A stretch of 37,307 nt of DNA from Moraxellaceae bacterium (GTDB taxonomy: Bacteria; Pseudomonadota; Gammaproteobacteria; Pseudomonadales; Moraxellaceae), in assembly GCA_024234595.1 (NCBI GenBank), contig JACKNZ010000023.1:1-37307 (forward strand), given 5' to 3'. Below the pieces are notes generated by a model. That model saw only the letters and a list, made by a program, of their open reading frames with translations, was not told the origin of the DNA and ran no database searches. The translations under genes were made by a program, and so were the position numbers. The stretch's first letter is position 1, and every line of letters starts with the position of its first letter. Shown here piece by piece: positions 8,663 to 16,949 of the stretch.

Positions 8663-9541
8663 ATGGCCAAAACTCCCGATACATTTTTAGACCGCCTAAT
8701 TAACCTACCCGTCAATGACAAAATTGAAGGCTTTATTATTGGTGGCGTGATATTAATTTTAGGCTATTTTGTCGCTCGATTAGTCAGTAGCACCTTTGTT
8801 GCCACCATTGGCCAACGCCTTAGCCCACATCAACTTTTAGTATGGCGACGCAGTATTTTTTATTTCTTACTGCTGCTTTTTACCGTCTCTGGCCTGCACG
8901 AAATGGGCTTTAAAATTGGCGTATTATTGGGTGCAGCAGGCATTTTTACCGTCGCGATTGGTTTTGCCTCGCAAACTTCCGTCTCCAATTTAATTAGCGG
9001 CTTATTTTTGATTGGTGAAGGCTCTTTTGAAGTCGGTGACTTTATTAGCGTTAACAACGTGACTGGCGAAGTGTTATCTATTGATTTATTGTCGATTAAA
9101 TTGCGTACCATTGATAATATCTATGTTCGTATTCCCAATGAACAGCTGATTAAAGCTGAGCTTTTAAACCTTACACGTTTTCCTATTAGACGGATTCCAA
9201 TAAGTCTAAGTATCAGCTACAAAGAAGACATTAGCAAAGTTCGTGCCTTATTGATTGAACAAGCCGATAAACATCCTTTAGTGTTAGAAGAACCCCGCCC
9301 ACAAGTGATTGTGCAGGACTTTGCCAACTCCGCCATCAACTTATCATTTAACATTTGGACACGCAAAGAAAACGTAATTGAATTACGCGGCTCCATGCAA
9401 GAAGTGATTAAACACGCCTTTGATGAACATCGGATTGAAATTCCTTTTCCACAAATTACCATTAACAGTGGCGAACTTGCCCCACTTTCGCTTAATATCC
9501 AACCTTCGGTAACACAAAAACATGAAACTAAGCCAACATAG
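8663..9541 (+). CDS. Small-conductance mechanosensitive channel, MscS family
   Basis: MscS channels open under membrane tension and release solutes during hypo-osmotic shock. The 292-residue protein is the compact MscS form. Three membrane segments are visible: about 23-45 (GFIIGGVILILGYFVARL), 68-85 (IFYFLLLLFTVSGL) and the pore-lining TM3 (GAAGIFTVAIGFASQTSVSN). The beta domain (FEVGDFISVNNVTGEVLSI ... IRIPNEQL-like region) and the C-terminal alpha/beta domain follow. The Gly/Ala packing of TM3 fits the family. Start ATG 8663 is five bases after the preceding stop. Confidence 0.92.
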   Translation: MAKTPDTFLDRLINLPVNDKIEGFIIGGVILILGYFVARLVSSTFVATIGQRLSPHQLLVWRRSIFYFLLLLFTVSGLHEMGFKIGVLLGAAGIFTVAIGFASQTSVSNLISGLFLIGEGSFEVGDFISVNNVTGEVLSIDLLSIKLRTIDNIYVRIPNEQLIKAELLNLTRFPIRRIPISLSISYKEDISKVRALLIEQADKHPLVLEEPRPQVIVQDFANSAINLSFNIWTRKENVIELRGSMQEVIKHAFDEHRIEIPFPQITINSGELAPLSLNIQPSVTQKHETKPT

Positions 9542-9592
9542 ACTTAAATAATTCATCGGTTTAAGCTAGACTACATGGCTAACAATAAATTC

Positions 9593-9669
9593 AGCGCAAC
9601 GCTAGGCTGCGCTTAGAGTAATAACTATTCAAATAAACAAGACTGATTTAACTCACTAAGCCCAGTCTT
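9593..9669. other. Two inverted repeats between mscS and the Tat protein
   Basis: AGCGCA (9593-9598) pairs with TGCGCT (9608-9613). AAGACTG (9639-9645) pairs with CAGTCTT (9663-9669). Neither is followed by a T-run, so a weak terminator or an operator for the next operon is possible. Confidence 0.35.
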
Positions 9670-9694
9670 AAAAACTCTGTATTCGGGGATGACT

Positions 9695-10306
9695 ATGTCA
9701 CAACAAGACCCAGCCCTTGTTCAGCTTGAAGGTCAACTGGCCAGCTTGTCACGGCGACGCTTTTTAAAAACTGGCCTTATTATTGGAACCAGTGCAGCCA
9801 CTGTAATCAGCTATCCTGCACGAGTCTTTGCAGACACTAGCGTACCAACCACGATTAAACATTTGAGCGAAGCCGAATACCGTTTATTTAACAAACTCCG
9901 CGAAGTGTTTTTGCCTACTGACCGCTTTAGTGACTTGCCCTCTACCACCGATGTCCCTGTGATGGAAAACCTTGACAATATGGTTGGCCGTCTCAATAGC
10001 GATACCCGTTTTTTATTGGGATTGGGTGCCAAAACGCTCGAATTTAGTACCTTATACAAAATGAAACGCTTTTCTAGCCTAAGCAATCAGCAAGCTTTGC
10101 AACAAGTTCGTGTTTGGCAAAGCGGTTTAGCTTTACAAGGCGGTTTAATCGTCAGTCTTAAAACCTTACTTGGTATTGCTTATTGGCGCGACCCTCGTAC
10201 ATGGCAATCTTTAGAATACGATGGCCCTGTGACCAAAAAATGGGGAATTCGTCGTTTAGGTAATATGCCTGTACCGCGTGACAAAGAAGAAAACATCAAA
10301 TTTTAA
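9695..10306 (+). CDS. Tat-exported partner protein of a GMC oxidoreductase
   Basis: A 203-residue protein with a twin-arginine signal, SRRRFLKTGLIIGTSAATV, ending near an A-x-A site (VFA), so it is likely exported folded to the periplasm. The rest is mostly helical (LSEAEYRLFNKLREVFLPTDRF). Proteins of this layout often accompany flavin GMC oxidoreductases as a small subunit, like gluconate 2-dehydrogenase subunit 3, and may carry the signal for the larger partner. Two ATGs are six bases apart; GGGG (9685-9688) touches the first and is correctly spaced from ATG 9695, which I chose. The oxidoreductase follows 11 bases later. Confidence 0.75.
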   Translation: MSQQDPALVQLEGQLASLSRRRFLKTGLIIGTSAATVISYPARVFADTSVPTTIKHLSEAEYRLFNKLREVFLPTDRFSDLPSTTDVPVMENLDNMVGRLNSDTRFLLGLGAKTLEFSTLYKMKRFSSLSNQQALQQVRVWQSGLALQGGLIVSLKTLLGIAYWRDPRTWQSLEYDGPVTKKWGIRRLGNMPVPRDKEENIKF

Positions 10307-10317
10307 GGGATACGCAC

Positions 10318-11910
10318 ATGATTTATAAAGAACTTCCTTCCGAAGGTATTCCCGTTACGCAAGCCAGTGATATTCGTAGTGGTGAGGATATTGTTTTAAA
10401 TGCCGATGTCGTTGTGGTGGGTTCGGGCGTGGGTGGTGCAGTCATTGCCCATGAACTAGCTGCGGCAGGCAAAAGTGTCATTATTTTAGAAGCAGGCCGC
10501 TATGTGCCCAGTTCTGAGTTTACCGAAGACATGGCATGGGCACTCGAAAACTTGTATCAAGACGTTGGCACACAAACTAATACCGTGGGCGATACCGTGG
10601 TATTACAAGGCCGTTGTGTTGGCGGTTCATCGGTAGTGAGTGCCACCATTGCCGCACGCGCTCCCAATTATGTTTTAGAATCTTGGGCAACAGAACACGG
10701 CATTGAGGGGCTTGCTCCTAACAAAATTAACCGCTATTACGAAAAAGTCGAAAAACGGCTGCACGTTCACATCAACGAACCACACGAAATCAATGACTGT
10801 GCTAACGCGGTAATTCGTGGTTGTGAGGCATTGGGTTGGTCTTGGCGTCCCCAATCACGTAACGTCAAACAATGCGCACTCACTGGTCACTGCTTGGCTG
10901 GCTGCCCTTCTGACCGTAAGGCCTCTATGCAAGTGACTTATTTGGCATGGGCGGCGGCGGCAGGTGCCAAACTATATGCCGACACCTATGTCGAAAGTAT
11001 ATTAATGAAAAATGGTCGCGCGGTGGGGGTTTCGGGTCAGATTATCGACCCTAATAACCATGCTGTGGTTGCTAACATTAAGGTAAATGCTCAAATTGTG
11101 GTGGCTGCAGCTGGTGCAATTCATACCCCTCTACTCTTACAACGTAGTAAAGTGCCCAATAAAAATGACCAATTAGGACGTAATTTGTGTTTGCATCCTA
11201 CCAGTGTGGTATTAGGTAAATTCCCTGTGCCGGTTTATGGCTGGCGTGGTGCATTTGCGGGGATGCACGTTGACGAGTTTTTGACGGAAAGAGGCGGCAA
11301 AATGCTGATGGAATCAGGTTTAGCTGCGCCTGTTCAGTTAATGGCACAAAACGAATTGTCTTTGGGTGTTGACCATATTCGTTTTATGCAAGAATTTAAA
11401 TACTTCTCAGCCCTTAACGTACTTGTGCCCGACACAGGTCATGGTTTTGTGCATTGGAGTGGCCCAATTCGTGGTGGTGCTAAGCGTATTGAATGGAACA
11501 TGAGCAAAGAAGAATTTGGCATGTATAAAGAAGGTTTAAAACGTGCAGGACGCATCTTTTTTGCCGCTGGTGCTGAACGTGTTTATTTGCCAACCTATCA
11601 GCGCATTCAAGCTACTTCTGTCCATGAGTTAGATGATATTGTTGAAAGTATTGATTATGGTGCTTTAGGACTATTTTCGATGCGTCTCGTTTCGCTTAAT
11701 GCTCAAGGCAGTTGTAGGATGGGAGCTGACCGTAAAAAAGCGGTTGTTGACCCTTATGGACAAGTCTATGAGGTAAGTGGCTTATTTGTCAGTGACGCAA
11801 GTTTATTGCCAAGTTTGGCGGTACAACATCCCATGCTCACCGTTGCTGCGCTATCTCACTATATTGCTGACCAAATATTGACCCGTCATCAAGGCTATTT
11901 TTGGAGCTGA
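10318..11910 (+). CDS. GMC-family FAD-dependent oxidoreductase
   Basis: A 530-residue flavoprotein, probably an alcohol or sterol dehydrogenase/oxidase. The FAD site is VVVVGSGVGGAVIAHEL (GxGxxG at 35-40) with the acidic end of the second strand in ILEAG. GRCVGGSSVVSA is the conserved second flavin motif. Three cysteines (C186, C192, C196) form the C-x5-C-x3-C segment seen in bacterial long-chain alcohol oxidase-like members. The C-terminus has NAQGSCRMG and QHPMLTVAALS. It lacks its own signal peptide and follows a Tat-signal protein, so it may be exported with it. The usual catalytic His is Asn461 and the usual Asn is His504. The substrate is unknown. Confidence 0.85.
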   Translation: MIYKELPSEGIPVTQASDIRSGEDIVLNADVVVVGSGVGGAVIAHELAAAGKSVIILEAGRYVPSSEFTEDMAWALENLYQDVGTQTNTVGDTVVLQGRCVGGSSVVSATIAARAPNYVLESWATEHGIEGLAPNKINRYYEKVEKRLHVHINEPHEINDCANAVIRGCEALGWSWRPQSRNVKQCALTGHCLAGCPSDRKASMQVTYLAWAAAAGAKLYADTYVESILMKNGRAVGVSGQIIDPNNHAVVANIKVNAQIVVAAAGAIHTPLLLQRSKVPNKNDQLGRNLCLHPTSVVLGKFPVPVYGWRGAFAGMHVDEFLTERGGKMLMESGLAAPVQLMAQNELSLGVDHIRFMQEFKYFSALNVLVPDTGHGFVHWSGPIRGGAKRIEWNMSKEEFGMYKEGLKRAGRIFFAAGAERVYLPTYQRIQATSVHELDDIVESIDYGALGLFSMRLVSLNAQGSCRMGADRKKAVVDPYGQVYEVSGLFVSDASLLPSLAVQHPMLTVAALSHYIADQILTRHQGYFWS

Positions 11911-11926
11911 TTACGCTACTTATAGA

Positions 11927-11961
11927 CCTCACCCTAGACCTCTCCTACAAGGAGAGGGGAC
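11927..11961. repeat. Dispersed hairpin repeat, family B, copy 2
   Basis: CCTCACCCTAGA leads into CCTCTCCT (11939-11946), loop ACA, AGGAGAGG (11950-11957). It sits between two convergent genes and may act as a bidirectional terminator. Confidence 0.65.
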
Positions 11962-11979
11962 GGCCATCGCTATACCAGT

Positions 11980-13305
11980 TTAATGCAATACCCGATGAAC
12001 AGTTTTTTGTTGACTTAAATCTTCCAAGCTACCAAACATCTGTAATCTGTCATCATTAAACAATTCCATGTCTGGTGCTAAAATTTTGATATAACGATCA
12101 AAATATAAAATTTGCTTAAATAATAAAGCAAAGGCACGTGGGAAACGAATGCCATGTTTTTCACCAACGGCAACAATTTCCAACATCAATTGATTAATTT
12201 CATTGTCGTTAACCGCGCCATTTAACACACTGGTTGGATCAACCACGGTAAAGGCTTGATAAATCACTTCTAAATCTTTGGCTAAATCAGTTGTGTTAAC
12301 TTTTTGGCTGGTCATGCCAATTTTCATCATCGAATCGGCCATTTTTTCAAAGTCACCTGTGCCAATTGACTCCATAAAAGCCATCGTTGCTGACCATGTA
12401 TCTGGCTTAACTCGACCGACAATGCCAAAGTCAATAAAACCAATACGACCATCGGTTAATACCATTAAATTACCTGCGTGCAAGTCGGCATGGAATGACT
12501 CACAAAACATTAAACTGGAAAACCATGTGTTCATGGCATTAATTAAAGTGTTTGCAGGATCTTTAGCATAACGCTTAATGGTTTCTAAATCGGTTAATGG
12601 CACACCATAAAAACGTTCCATCGTTAACACACGCAAACTGGATGCTTGTGGGTACACTTGTGGCGCAATCGCTAAAGGATTATTAGTGGCCTTTAAAAAC
12701 TCGTTAAATTGTTTGATGTTTTCGGCTTCTTTATAAAAATCCACCTCTTCCATCATACATTCTTGAATTTCCGATACGATGGCTGATAACGAAGCAAATT
12801 TAATTTTTGGAAATAAACGTTCAAAAATACGGGTTGCCCAATAAATAAAATTTAAATCAGTTAATAAAATATTTTTAACATCAGGCTTTTGCACTTTAAT
12901 CACCACTGACTCACCTGTGATTAAGGTTGCGGCATGAACTTGGGCAATAGAAGCAGACGCTAAGGGCGTTTCATCAATAGTTGCAAATACTTTGTCTAAG
13001 GGTTGTTTTAACTCTTGCTCAATCACTTGGCGAATATATTTAAACGGCAAGGCTTGGGTTTTATCTAAACAATATTGAAATTCATTGACATATTCAGGCG
13101 GAAATAATGAGGGTGAACTAGCCACAAATTGGCCTAACTTAACGTAGGTTGCCCCTAATCTTTCAAAGGTTTGGCGAACTAACCGAGGTGTAGGTGGACG
13201 ATTACCACGCAACCAGCTAAGCCCTGTTGTGGCTAAAACAGCACTGGTTTCACCAATACGAACAATCCCTTTTAAAGCATTGCCAAACGTAGCATAACGA
13301 TTCAT
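11980..13305 (-). CDS. ABC1/AarF/UbiB-family atypical kinase
   Basis: ABC1-family proteins are atypical kinases/ATPases linked to ubiquinone synthesis and lipid handling. The 441-residue product has the family's KxGQ motif (YVKLGQFVASSPSLFPPEY), the Ala-rich loop ASASIAQVHAA in place of the glycine loop, the VIKVQKP lysine, the catalytic segment FHADLHAGNLM and the metal motif IDFGIVGRV. It lacks the two C-terminal membrane helices of E. coli UbiB and is shorter, so it is a relative, not clearly UbiB itself. The start is the ATG at 13305, whose ATGA overlaps the stop of the preceding gene. The open frame continues upstream only through that gene. Confidence 0.85.
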   Translation of the reverse strand: MNRYATFGNALKGIVRIGETSAVLATTGLSWLRGNRPPTPRLVRQTFERLGATYVKLGQFVASSPSLFPPEYVNEFQYCLDKTQALPFKYIRQVIEQELKQPLDKVFATIDETPLASASIAQVHAATLITGESVVIKVQKPDVKNILLTDLNFIYWATRIFERLFPKIKFASLSAIVSEIQECMMEEVDFYKEAENIKQFNEFLKATNNPLAIAPQVYPQASSLRVLTMERFYGVPLTDLETIKRYAKDPANTLINAMNTWFSSLMFCESFHADLHAGNLMVLTDGRIGFIDFGIVGRVKPDTWSATMAFMESIGTGDFEKMADSMMKIGMTSQKVNTTDLAKDLEVIYQAFTVVDPTSVLNGAVNDNEINQLMLEIVAVGEKHGIRFPRAFALLFKQILYFDRYIKILAPDMELFNDDRLQMFGSLEDLSQQKTVHRVLH

Positions 13306-14066
13306 TTTTTCACCTCTTTGTTTTGGCCACACACGGGACAAGCGGGGTCTTTGCGAAATTTGAGTGTGCGCCATGTCGGCATATCTGCGTCCCAAAGTAG
13401 CAACTTGCCGTACAGCCCCTCGCCTAAACCGCTTAAACATTTTAATGCCTCATGTGCTTGTAAAGTTCCCATGACACCAACCAAAGTTGCCAAAACACCA
13501 GATTCGCTGCAAGTCATACTTTGTTCATCGGCTTGAGGATACAAACAGCGGTAACAAGGTCGATGTTCATGTCCTCCATCAAACACTGACAGTTGGCCAC
13601 TCAACCCAATGGCAGCTGCCGAAATCAATGGTTTATTGGCTTGTACACAAGCCGTATTCACTGCATCACGCGTGGTAAAATTGTCGCTACAGTCCAATAC
13701 CACATCAACCTGCTGCACAATGGCCAATAAGTTATCGACATTTAAAGCATCAAGCATTGGCCTAAGGGCAATATATGGATTCACTTGTTGCAAATGTTTA
13801 GCCGCTGCTTGGGCTTTTGCTAAGCCAATATCGCTATCTCGATATAACACTTGCCGTTGTAAATTAGAGACTTCCACTGTATCAAAGTCGGCAAGCCACA
13901 ACTCGCCCACACCCGCACTGGCCAAATATAAAGCAGCAGGACAACCCAAACCGCCCATGCCAACTATCAATGCTTTAGAGGCTTTGATTCGTTCTTGAGC
14001 GGCAATATCCCATTGGGGCAACATAATTTGGCGGTTATATCTGAGTAGCTCATCATCACTTAACAT
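13302..14066 (-). CDS. moeB: MoeB/ThiF/HesA-family E1-like adenylyltransferase
   Basis: This enzyme adenylates the C-terminal glycine of a ubiquitin-like sulphur carrier (MoaD or ThiS). The 254-residue product shows the nucleotide loop VGMGGLGCPAALYLASAGVG, the Asp-containing LADFDTVEVSNLQRQ segment, DCSDNFTTR, and two zinc CxxC pairs (CYRC; CPVC). It has the MTCSESGVL cysteine and no rhodanese domain. MoeB and ThiF cannot be separated from sequence alone; length and zinc pairs fit either. It overlaps prmC by 11 bases and the kinase by 4. PrmC-MoeB adjacency is common in gammaproteobacteria. Confidence 0.85.
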   Translation of the reverse strand: MLSDDELLRYNRQIMLPQWDIAAQERIKASKALIVGMGGLGCPAALYLASAGVGELWLADFDTVEVSNLQRQVLYRDSDIGLAKAQAAAKHLQQVNPYIALRPMLDALNVDNLLAIVQQVDVVLDCSDNFTTRDAVNTACVQANKPLISAAAIGLSGQLSVFDGGHEHRPCYRCLYPQADEQSMTCSESGVLATLVGVMGTLQAHEALKCLSGLGEGLYGKLLLWDADMPTWRTLKFRKDPACPVCGQNKEVKK

Positions 14067-14883
14067 ATTGACCTACGGTATATCTGTCATTTCCACCAAA
14101 ATCTTGGCCTGTCATAATTTGGCTAAATCCTGATGCTTGTAACAAATCACGCACCGCTTGGCCTTGGTCAAACCCATGTTCTAACACTAAATAACCTTGA
14201 TCGTATAAAAATCTGCCCGACAATTGAACAATATGTCGCAAATCGGCTAAACCTTGTTCAGCAGCTACCAAAGCGCGTTGTGGTTCGTGACTTAATGCCT
14301 GTAAATGGGGATCATTTTCGATAATATAAGGGGGATTGCTGACAATACAATCAAATAAACCAGTTAACGGCTCAAACCACGAACCCTGCACAAACTCAAC
14401 ATTGGGAATTTGATTTTTTTCAGCATTTTGTTGGGCAATTGCTAAACTTTGTGGATATAAGTCAGTTGCCACCACAACCCATTCAGGGTGTTCTTTGGCA
14501 ATGCTTAAGACAATCGCACCACTGCCTGTGCCCAAATCAACCACACGCCACTGTTTACCCTGCCCCAAAGCCAAAACCTTTTCCACCACGCATTCAGTGT
14601 CTGATCGTGGGATTAACACGTCAGGATTGACAGTTAAATTCAATGTCCAAAAAGCACGCTCTCCCAACAAATAGGCTAATGGCACACCTTGTTGACGTTG
14701 TTGCAAATACTCATTAAGCTGATTTAATTGAGTCTCTGTTAATAATGTCTCTGGCCAAGTACGCAAAAAAATCCGATTTTTATTAAGCACTTGGCACAAC
14801 ATTAACTCAATTTCTAGCGTTGCATCGTCATTGCTTAAACATTGCCGAGCAAGCTGTTGGAATTGTTGAATATTTAAAGTCAT
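14056..14883 (-). CDS. prmC: Release factor glutamine methyltransferase
   Basis: PrmC methylates the Gln of the GGQ motif in release factors RF1 and RF2 using S-adenosylmethionine. The 275-residue product has an N-terminal helical domain and a Rossmann methyltransferase domain. The SAM loop is VVDLGTGSGAIVLSIA and the substrate motif is VSNPPYI. LIPRSDTECVVEKV matches the family's conserved PRxDTE segment. Start ATG 14883 is nine bases after the ccmE stop. Confidence 0.95.
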   Translation of the reverse strand: MTLNIQQFQQLARQCLSNDDATLEIELMLCQVLNKNRIFLRTWPETLLTETQLNQLNEYLQQRQQGVPLAYLLGERAFWTLNLTVNPDVLIPRSDTECVVEKVLALGQGKQWRVVDLGTGSGAIVLSIAKEHPEWVVVATDLYPQSLAIAQQNAEKNQIPNVEFVQGSWFEPLTGLFDCIVSNPPYIIENDPHLQALSHEPQRALVAAEQGLADLRHIVQLSGRFLYDQGYLVLEHGFDQGQAVRDLLQASGFSQIMTGQDFGGNDRYTVGQYVK

Positions 14884-14892
14884 AAATGATAT

Positions 14893-15330
14893 TTACTTAC
14901 CCACAGGATGACCAGCCTCTTCAATGGCTTGTTTTACTTGCGGTGGCATATAGTTTTCATCATGTTTAGCCAAAACTTCTTCGGCCTCTACACGACCATT
15001 TTTAAAATAACCATTGGCCACAATGCCCTGACCTTCTTTAAATAAATCAGGCAAAATGCCTGTATAAGTGACTGGCACTTGTTTTTTTAAGTCACTAATC
15101 ATAAAGGTCACCGCTAAAGAATTTGGGTCTCTGACTAAAGAACCTTGCACCACTAACCCGCCCGCTTGTATCCGTTGGCCATCAGGGGCTTCGCCATTTG
15201 CTAACTGACTGGGTGTATAAAATAAATTGATATTTTGACGCATGGCATACATTGCCAAGCCAATAGCGACACCAATCCCTAGTACCAACGCAATAATTAA
15301 CATCAATTTACGTTGACGTTTAGGATTCAT
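14893..15330 (-). CDS. ccmE: Cytochrome c maturation haem chaperone
   Basis: CcmE binds haem covalently in the periplasm and passes it to the cytochrome c ligation complex. The 145-residue product has one N-terminal membrane anchor (LMLIIALVLGIGVAIGLAMYA) and an OB-fold. The haem-binding histidine is H123 in AKHDENYMPP. Its ATG lies within the end of ccmD (11-base overlap). It is the last ccm gene here; ccmF, ccmG and ccmH must be elsewhere. Confidence 0.95.
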   Translation of the reverse strand: MNPKRQRKLMLIIALVLGIGVAIGLAMYAMRQNINLFYTPSQLANGEAPDGQRIQAGGLVVQGSLVRDPNSLAVTFMISDLKKQVPVTYTGILPDLFKEGQGIVANGYFKNGRVEAEEVLAKHDENYMPPQVKQAIEEAGHPVGK

Positions 15331-15502
15331 GCTGTTGACCTCGTTTTAACTGTTGAATTTGCTCTTTAAAAAAACGTTGACGCTGTGCTTTGGCTTGCCA
15401 GACTAAATAAGCAATCGCCAAAAAGGTTAAACCATAGGATGTCCACACATAAACACCATGATGCCCCATTGCAAAAAATTCAGCTAAAGAATTAAATGCC
15501 AC
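15320..15502 (-). CDS. ccmD: Cytochrome c maturation small membrane protein
   Basis: CcmD is the small subunit that stabilises the CcmABC transporter with holo-CcmE. The 60-residue product is typical in length: the conserved FFAMGHHGVYVWTSYGL segment, one membrane helix, then a basic cytoplasmic tail (KAQRQRFFKEQIQQLKRG). It starts at GTG 15502. The choice is clear because the minus strand carries a near-perfect AAAGGAGGT five bases before it. It overlaps both neighbours. Confidence 0.93.
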   Translation of the reverse strand: MAFNSLAEFFAMGHHGVYVWTSYGLTFLAIAYLVWQAKAQRQRFFKEQIQQLKRGQQHES

Positions 15503-16274
15503 GTTGACCTCCTTTAGTTGCTTCCGCCCTAACTAATTCTTTTACCCATTGGCTACGGCGCTCACGTTCTAAAATCACATTACGGGTACGTAAAATCGTT
15601 AATAAGCCAAATAAACAATAAAACCCAAAAATCATCACTAATAATGGCATCCACATTTCGGCTGGCATTTTAGGTTTTTGGGTAAGCGTAAATGTTGCAC
15701 CTTGATGCAGGGTATTCCACCACACCACCGAATATTTAATAATCGGTAAGTTAATCACCCCAACTACTGACAAGATAGCGGCTGCTTTTGCACCTGTGGC
15801 ACTGCTTTCATAGGCATTATATAAGGCAATTACTCCCATATATAAAAACAATAAAATTAACATCGAAGTTAATCGAGCATCCCAAACCCAATATGTGCCC
15901 CATGTGGGTTTGCCCCAGATGCCCCCTGTGACTAAGGCTAAGAAACAAAAAATTGCCCCAATAGGTGCAACAGCTCGTGCCACCATTTCGGCGGTTTTTA
16001 CTTTCCATACCAAACTAATCACACCACAAATACCCAACAAAAAATAGGCACTCATCGCTAAACTTGCTGAAGGCACATGAATAAAAATAATCCGATAACT
16101 ATTACCTTGAAGATAATCTGTTGGTGCAAATGCCAAACCCCAGACTGTGCCAAGCGTAATTAACACACCTGCTAATATGCTTAGCCAAGCAATAAATCGT
16201 TCACTAATACTATAAAAATATTTGGGACTGACTGTTTGTTCAAACAATTGCCACCAACGCTTTAGAAAAAACAT
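15492..16274 (-). CDS. ccmC: Haem exporter/handling protein C
   Basis: CcmC is a haem-handling membrane protein that loads haem onto CcmE. The 260-residue product has six predicted membrane helices. The tryptophan-rich periplasmic motif reads WGKPTWGTYWVWDARLTS. Flanking histidines occur in FIHVPSAS and WWNTLHQG. This combination is diagnostic. Start ATG 16274, three bases after the ccmB stop. Confidence 0.95.
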   Translation of the reverse strand: MFFLKRWWQLFEQTVSPKYFYSISERFIAWLSILAGVLITLGTVWGLAFAPTDYLQGNSYRIIFIHVPSASLAMSAYFLLGICGVISLVWKVKTAEMVARAVAPIGAIFCFLALVTGGIWGKPTWGTYWVWDARLTSMLILLFLYMGVIALYNAYESSATGAKAAAILSVVGVINLPIIKYSVVWWNTLHQGATFTLTQKPKMPAEMWMPLLVMIFGFYCLFGLLTILRTRNVILERERRSQWVKELVRAEATKGGQRGI

Positions 16275-16277
16275 GCG

Positions 16278-16949
16278 CTAACCTCCAACGGCTAAACGTA
16301 ATGCTGCTGCAACAGCTAAGGGACTCAACGTTAAGGCTAAAGCCAAAAACGCTCCCAACAAGGCTAAATAACCACCAATCGGTAAACCATTCAACGCCGC
16401 TTGAACAGCAGCGGTGGCAAAAATTAACACAGGAATATGCAAAGGCAAGGTTAGTAACGGAATTAATACCCCACCACGTTTTAAGGAGACGGTTAATGCC
16501 GCACCAATAGCACTGACTAAACTTAAAGTGGGTGTGCCAATTAACAAGGTGATAAACAAAGCTACAGCCGCGTCATTGGGCAAATGCAACAATAAAGCAG
16601 CAACAGGACTTAATACCGTTAAACATGCCCCCGTTTGCAACCAATGGGCAATCACTTTTGCTAAAACGACCAAAGATAATGGTGCGGGCGATACTAATAA
16701 TTGTTCTAAGCTACCATCATCATAATCTTGGCGAAATAAACTATCCATCGACAACAACACAGCTAACAACGCAGCAATCCACACCACGCCACCTGCCATG
16801 GCTGCCAATTTTGTGGGTGTAGAGTTGATTGCTAAGGGAAACAAGGTAATTACCATTAAGAAAAAACTTAATGGGTTTAACCACTCACCACCTTGCCGAG
16901 AGACTAATTTGACATCACGCTGAATCACAGCCCATAAAGACGGCCACAT
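16278..16949 (-). CDS. ccmB: Haem exporter permease B
   Basis: CcmB is the permease of the CcmAB ABC transporter that releases holo-CcmE. The 223-residue product has about six membrane segments. FRQDYDDGSLEQLLVSP is a strong CcmB signature. Start ATG 16949 overlaps the ccmA stop by one base. Confidence 0.95.
   Translation of the reverse strand: MWPSLWAVIQRDVKLVSRQGGEWLNPLSFFLMVITLFPLAINSTPTKLAAMAGGVVWIAALLAVLLSMDSLFRQDYDDGSLEQLLVSPAPLSLVVLAKVIAHWLQTGACLTVLSPVAALLLHLPNDAAVALFITLLIGTPTLSLVSAIGAALTVSLKRGGVLIPLLTLPLHIPVLIFATAAVQAALNGLPIGGYLALLGAFLALALTLSPLAVAAALRLAVGG

Noticed and set aside
13318..13998. Plus-strand open frames opposite the moeB-like gene
   Set aside because: Composition is cysteine- and serine-rich in the way antisense frames are; the minus-strand gene has all the E1 motifs.
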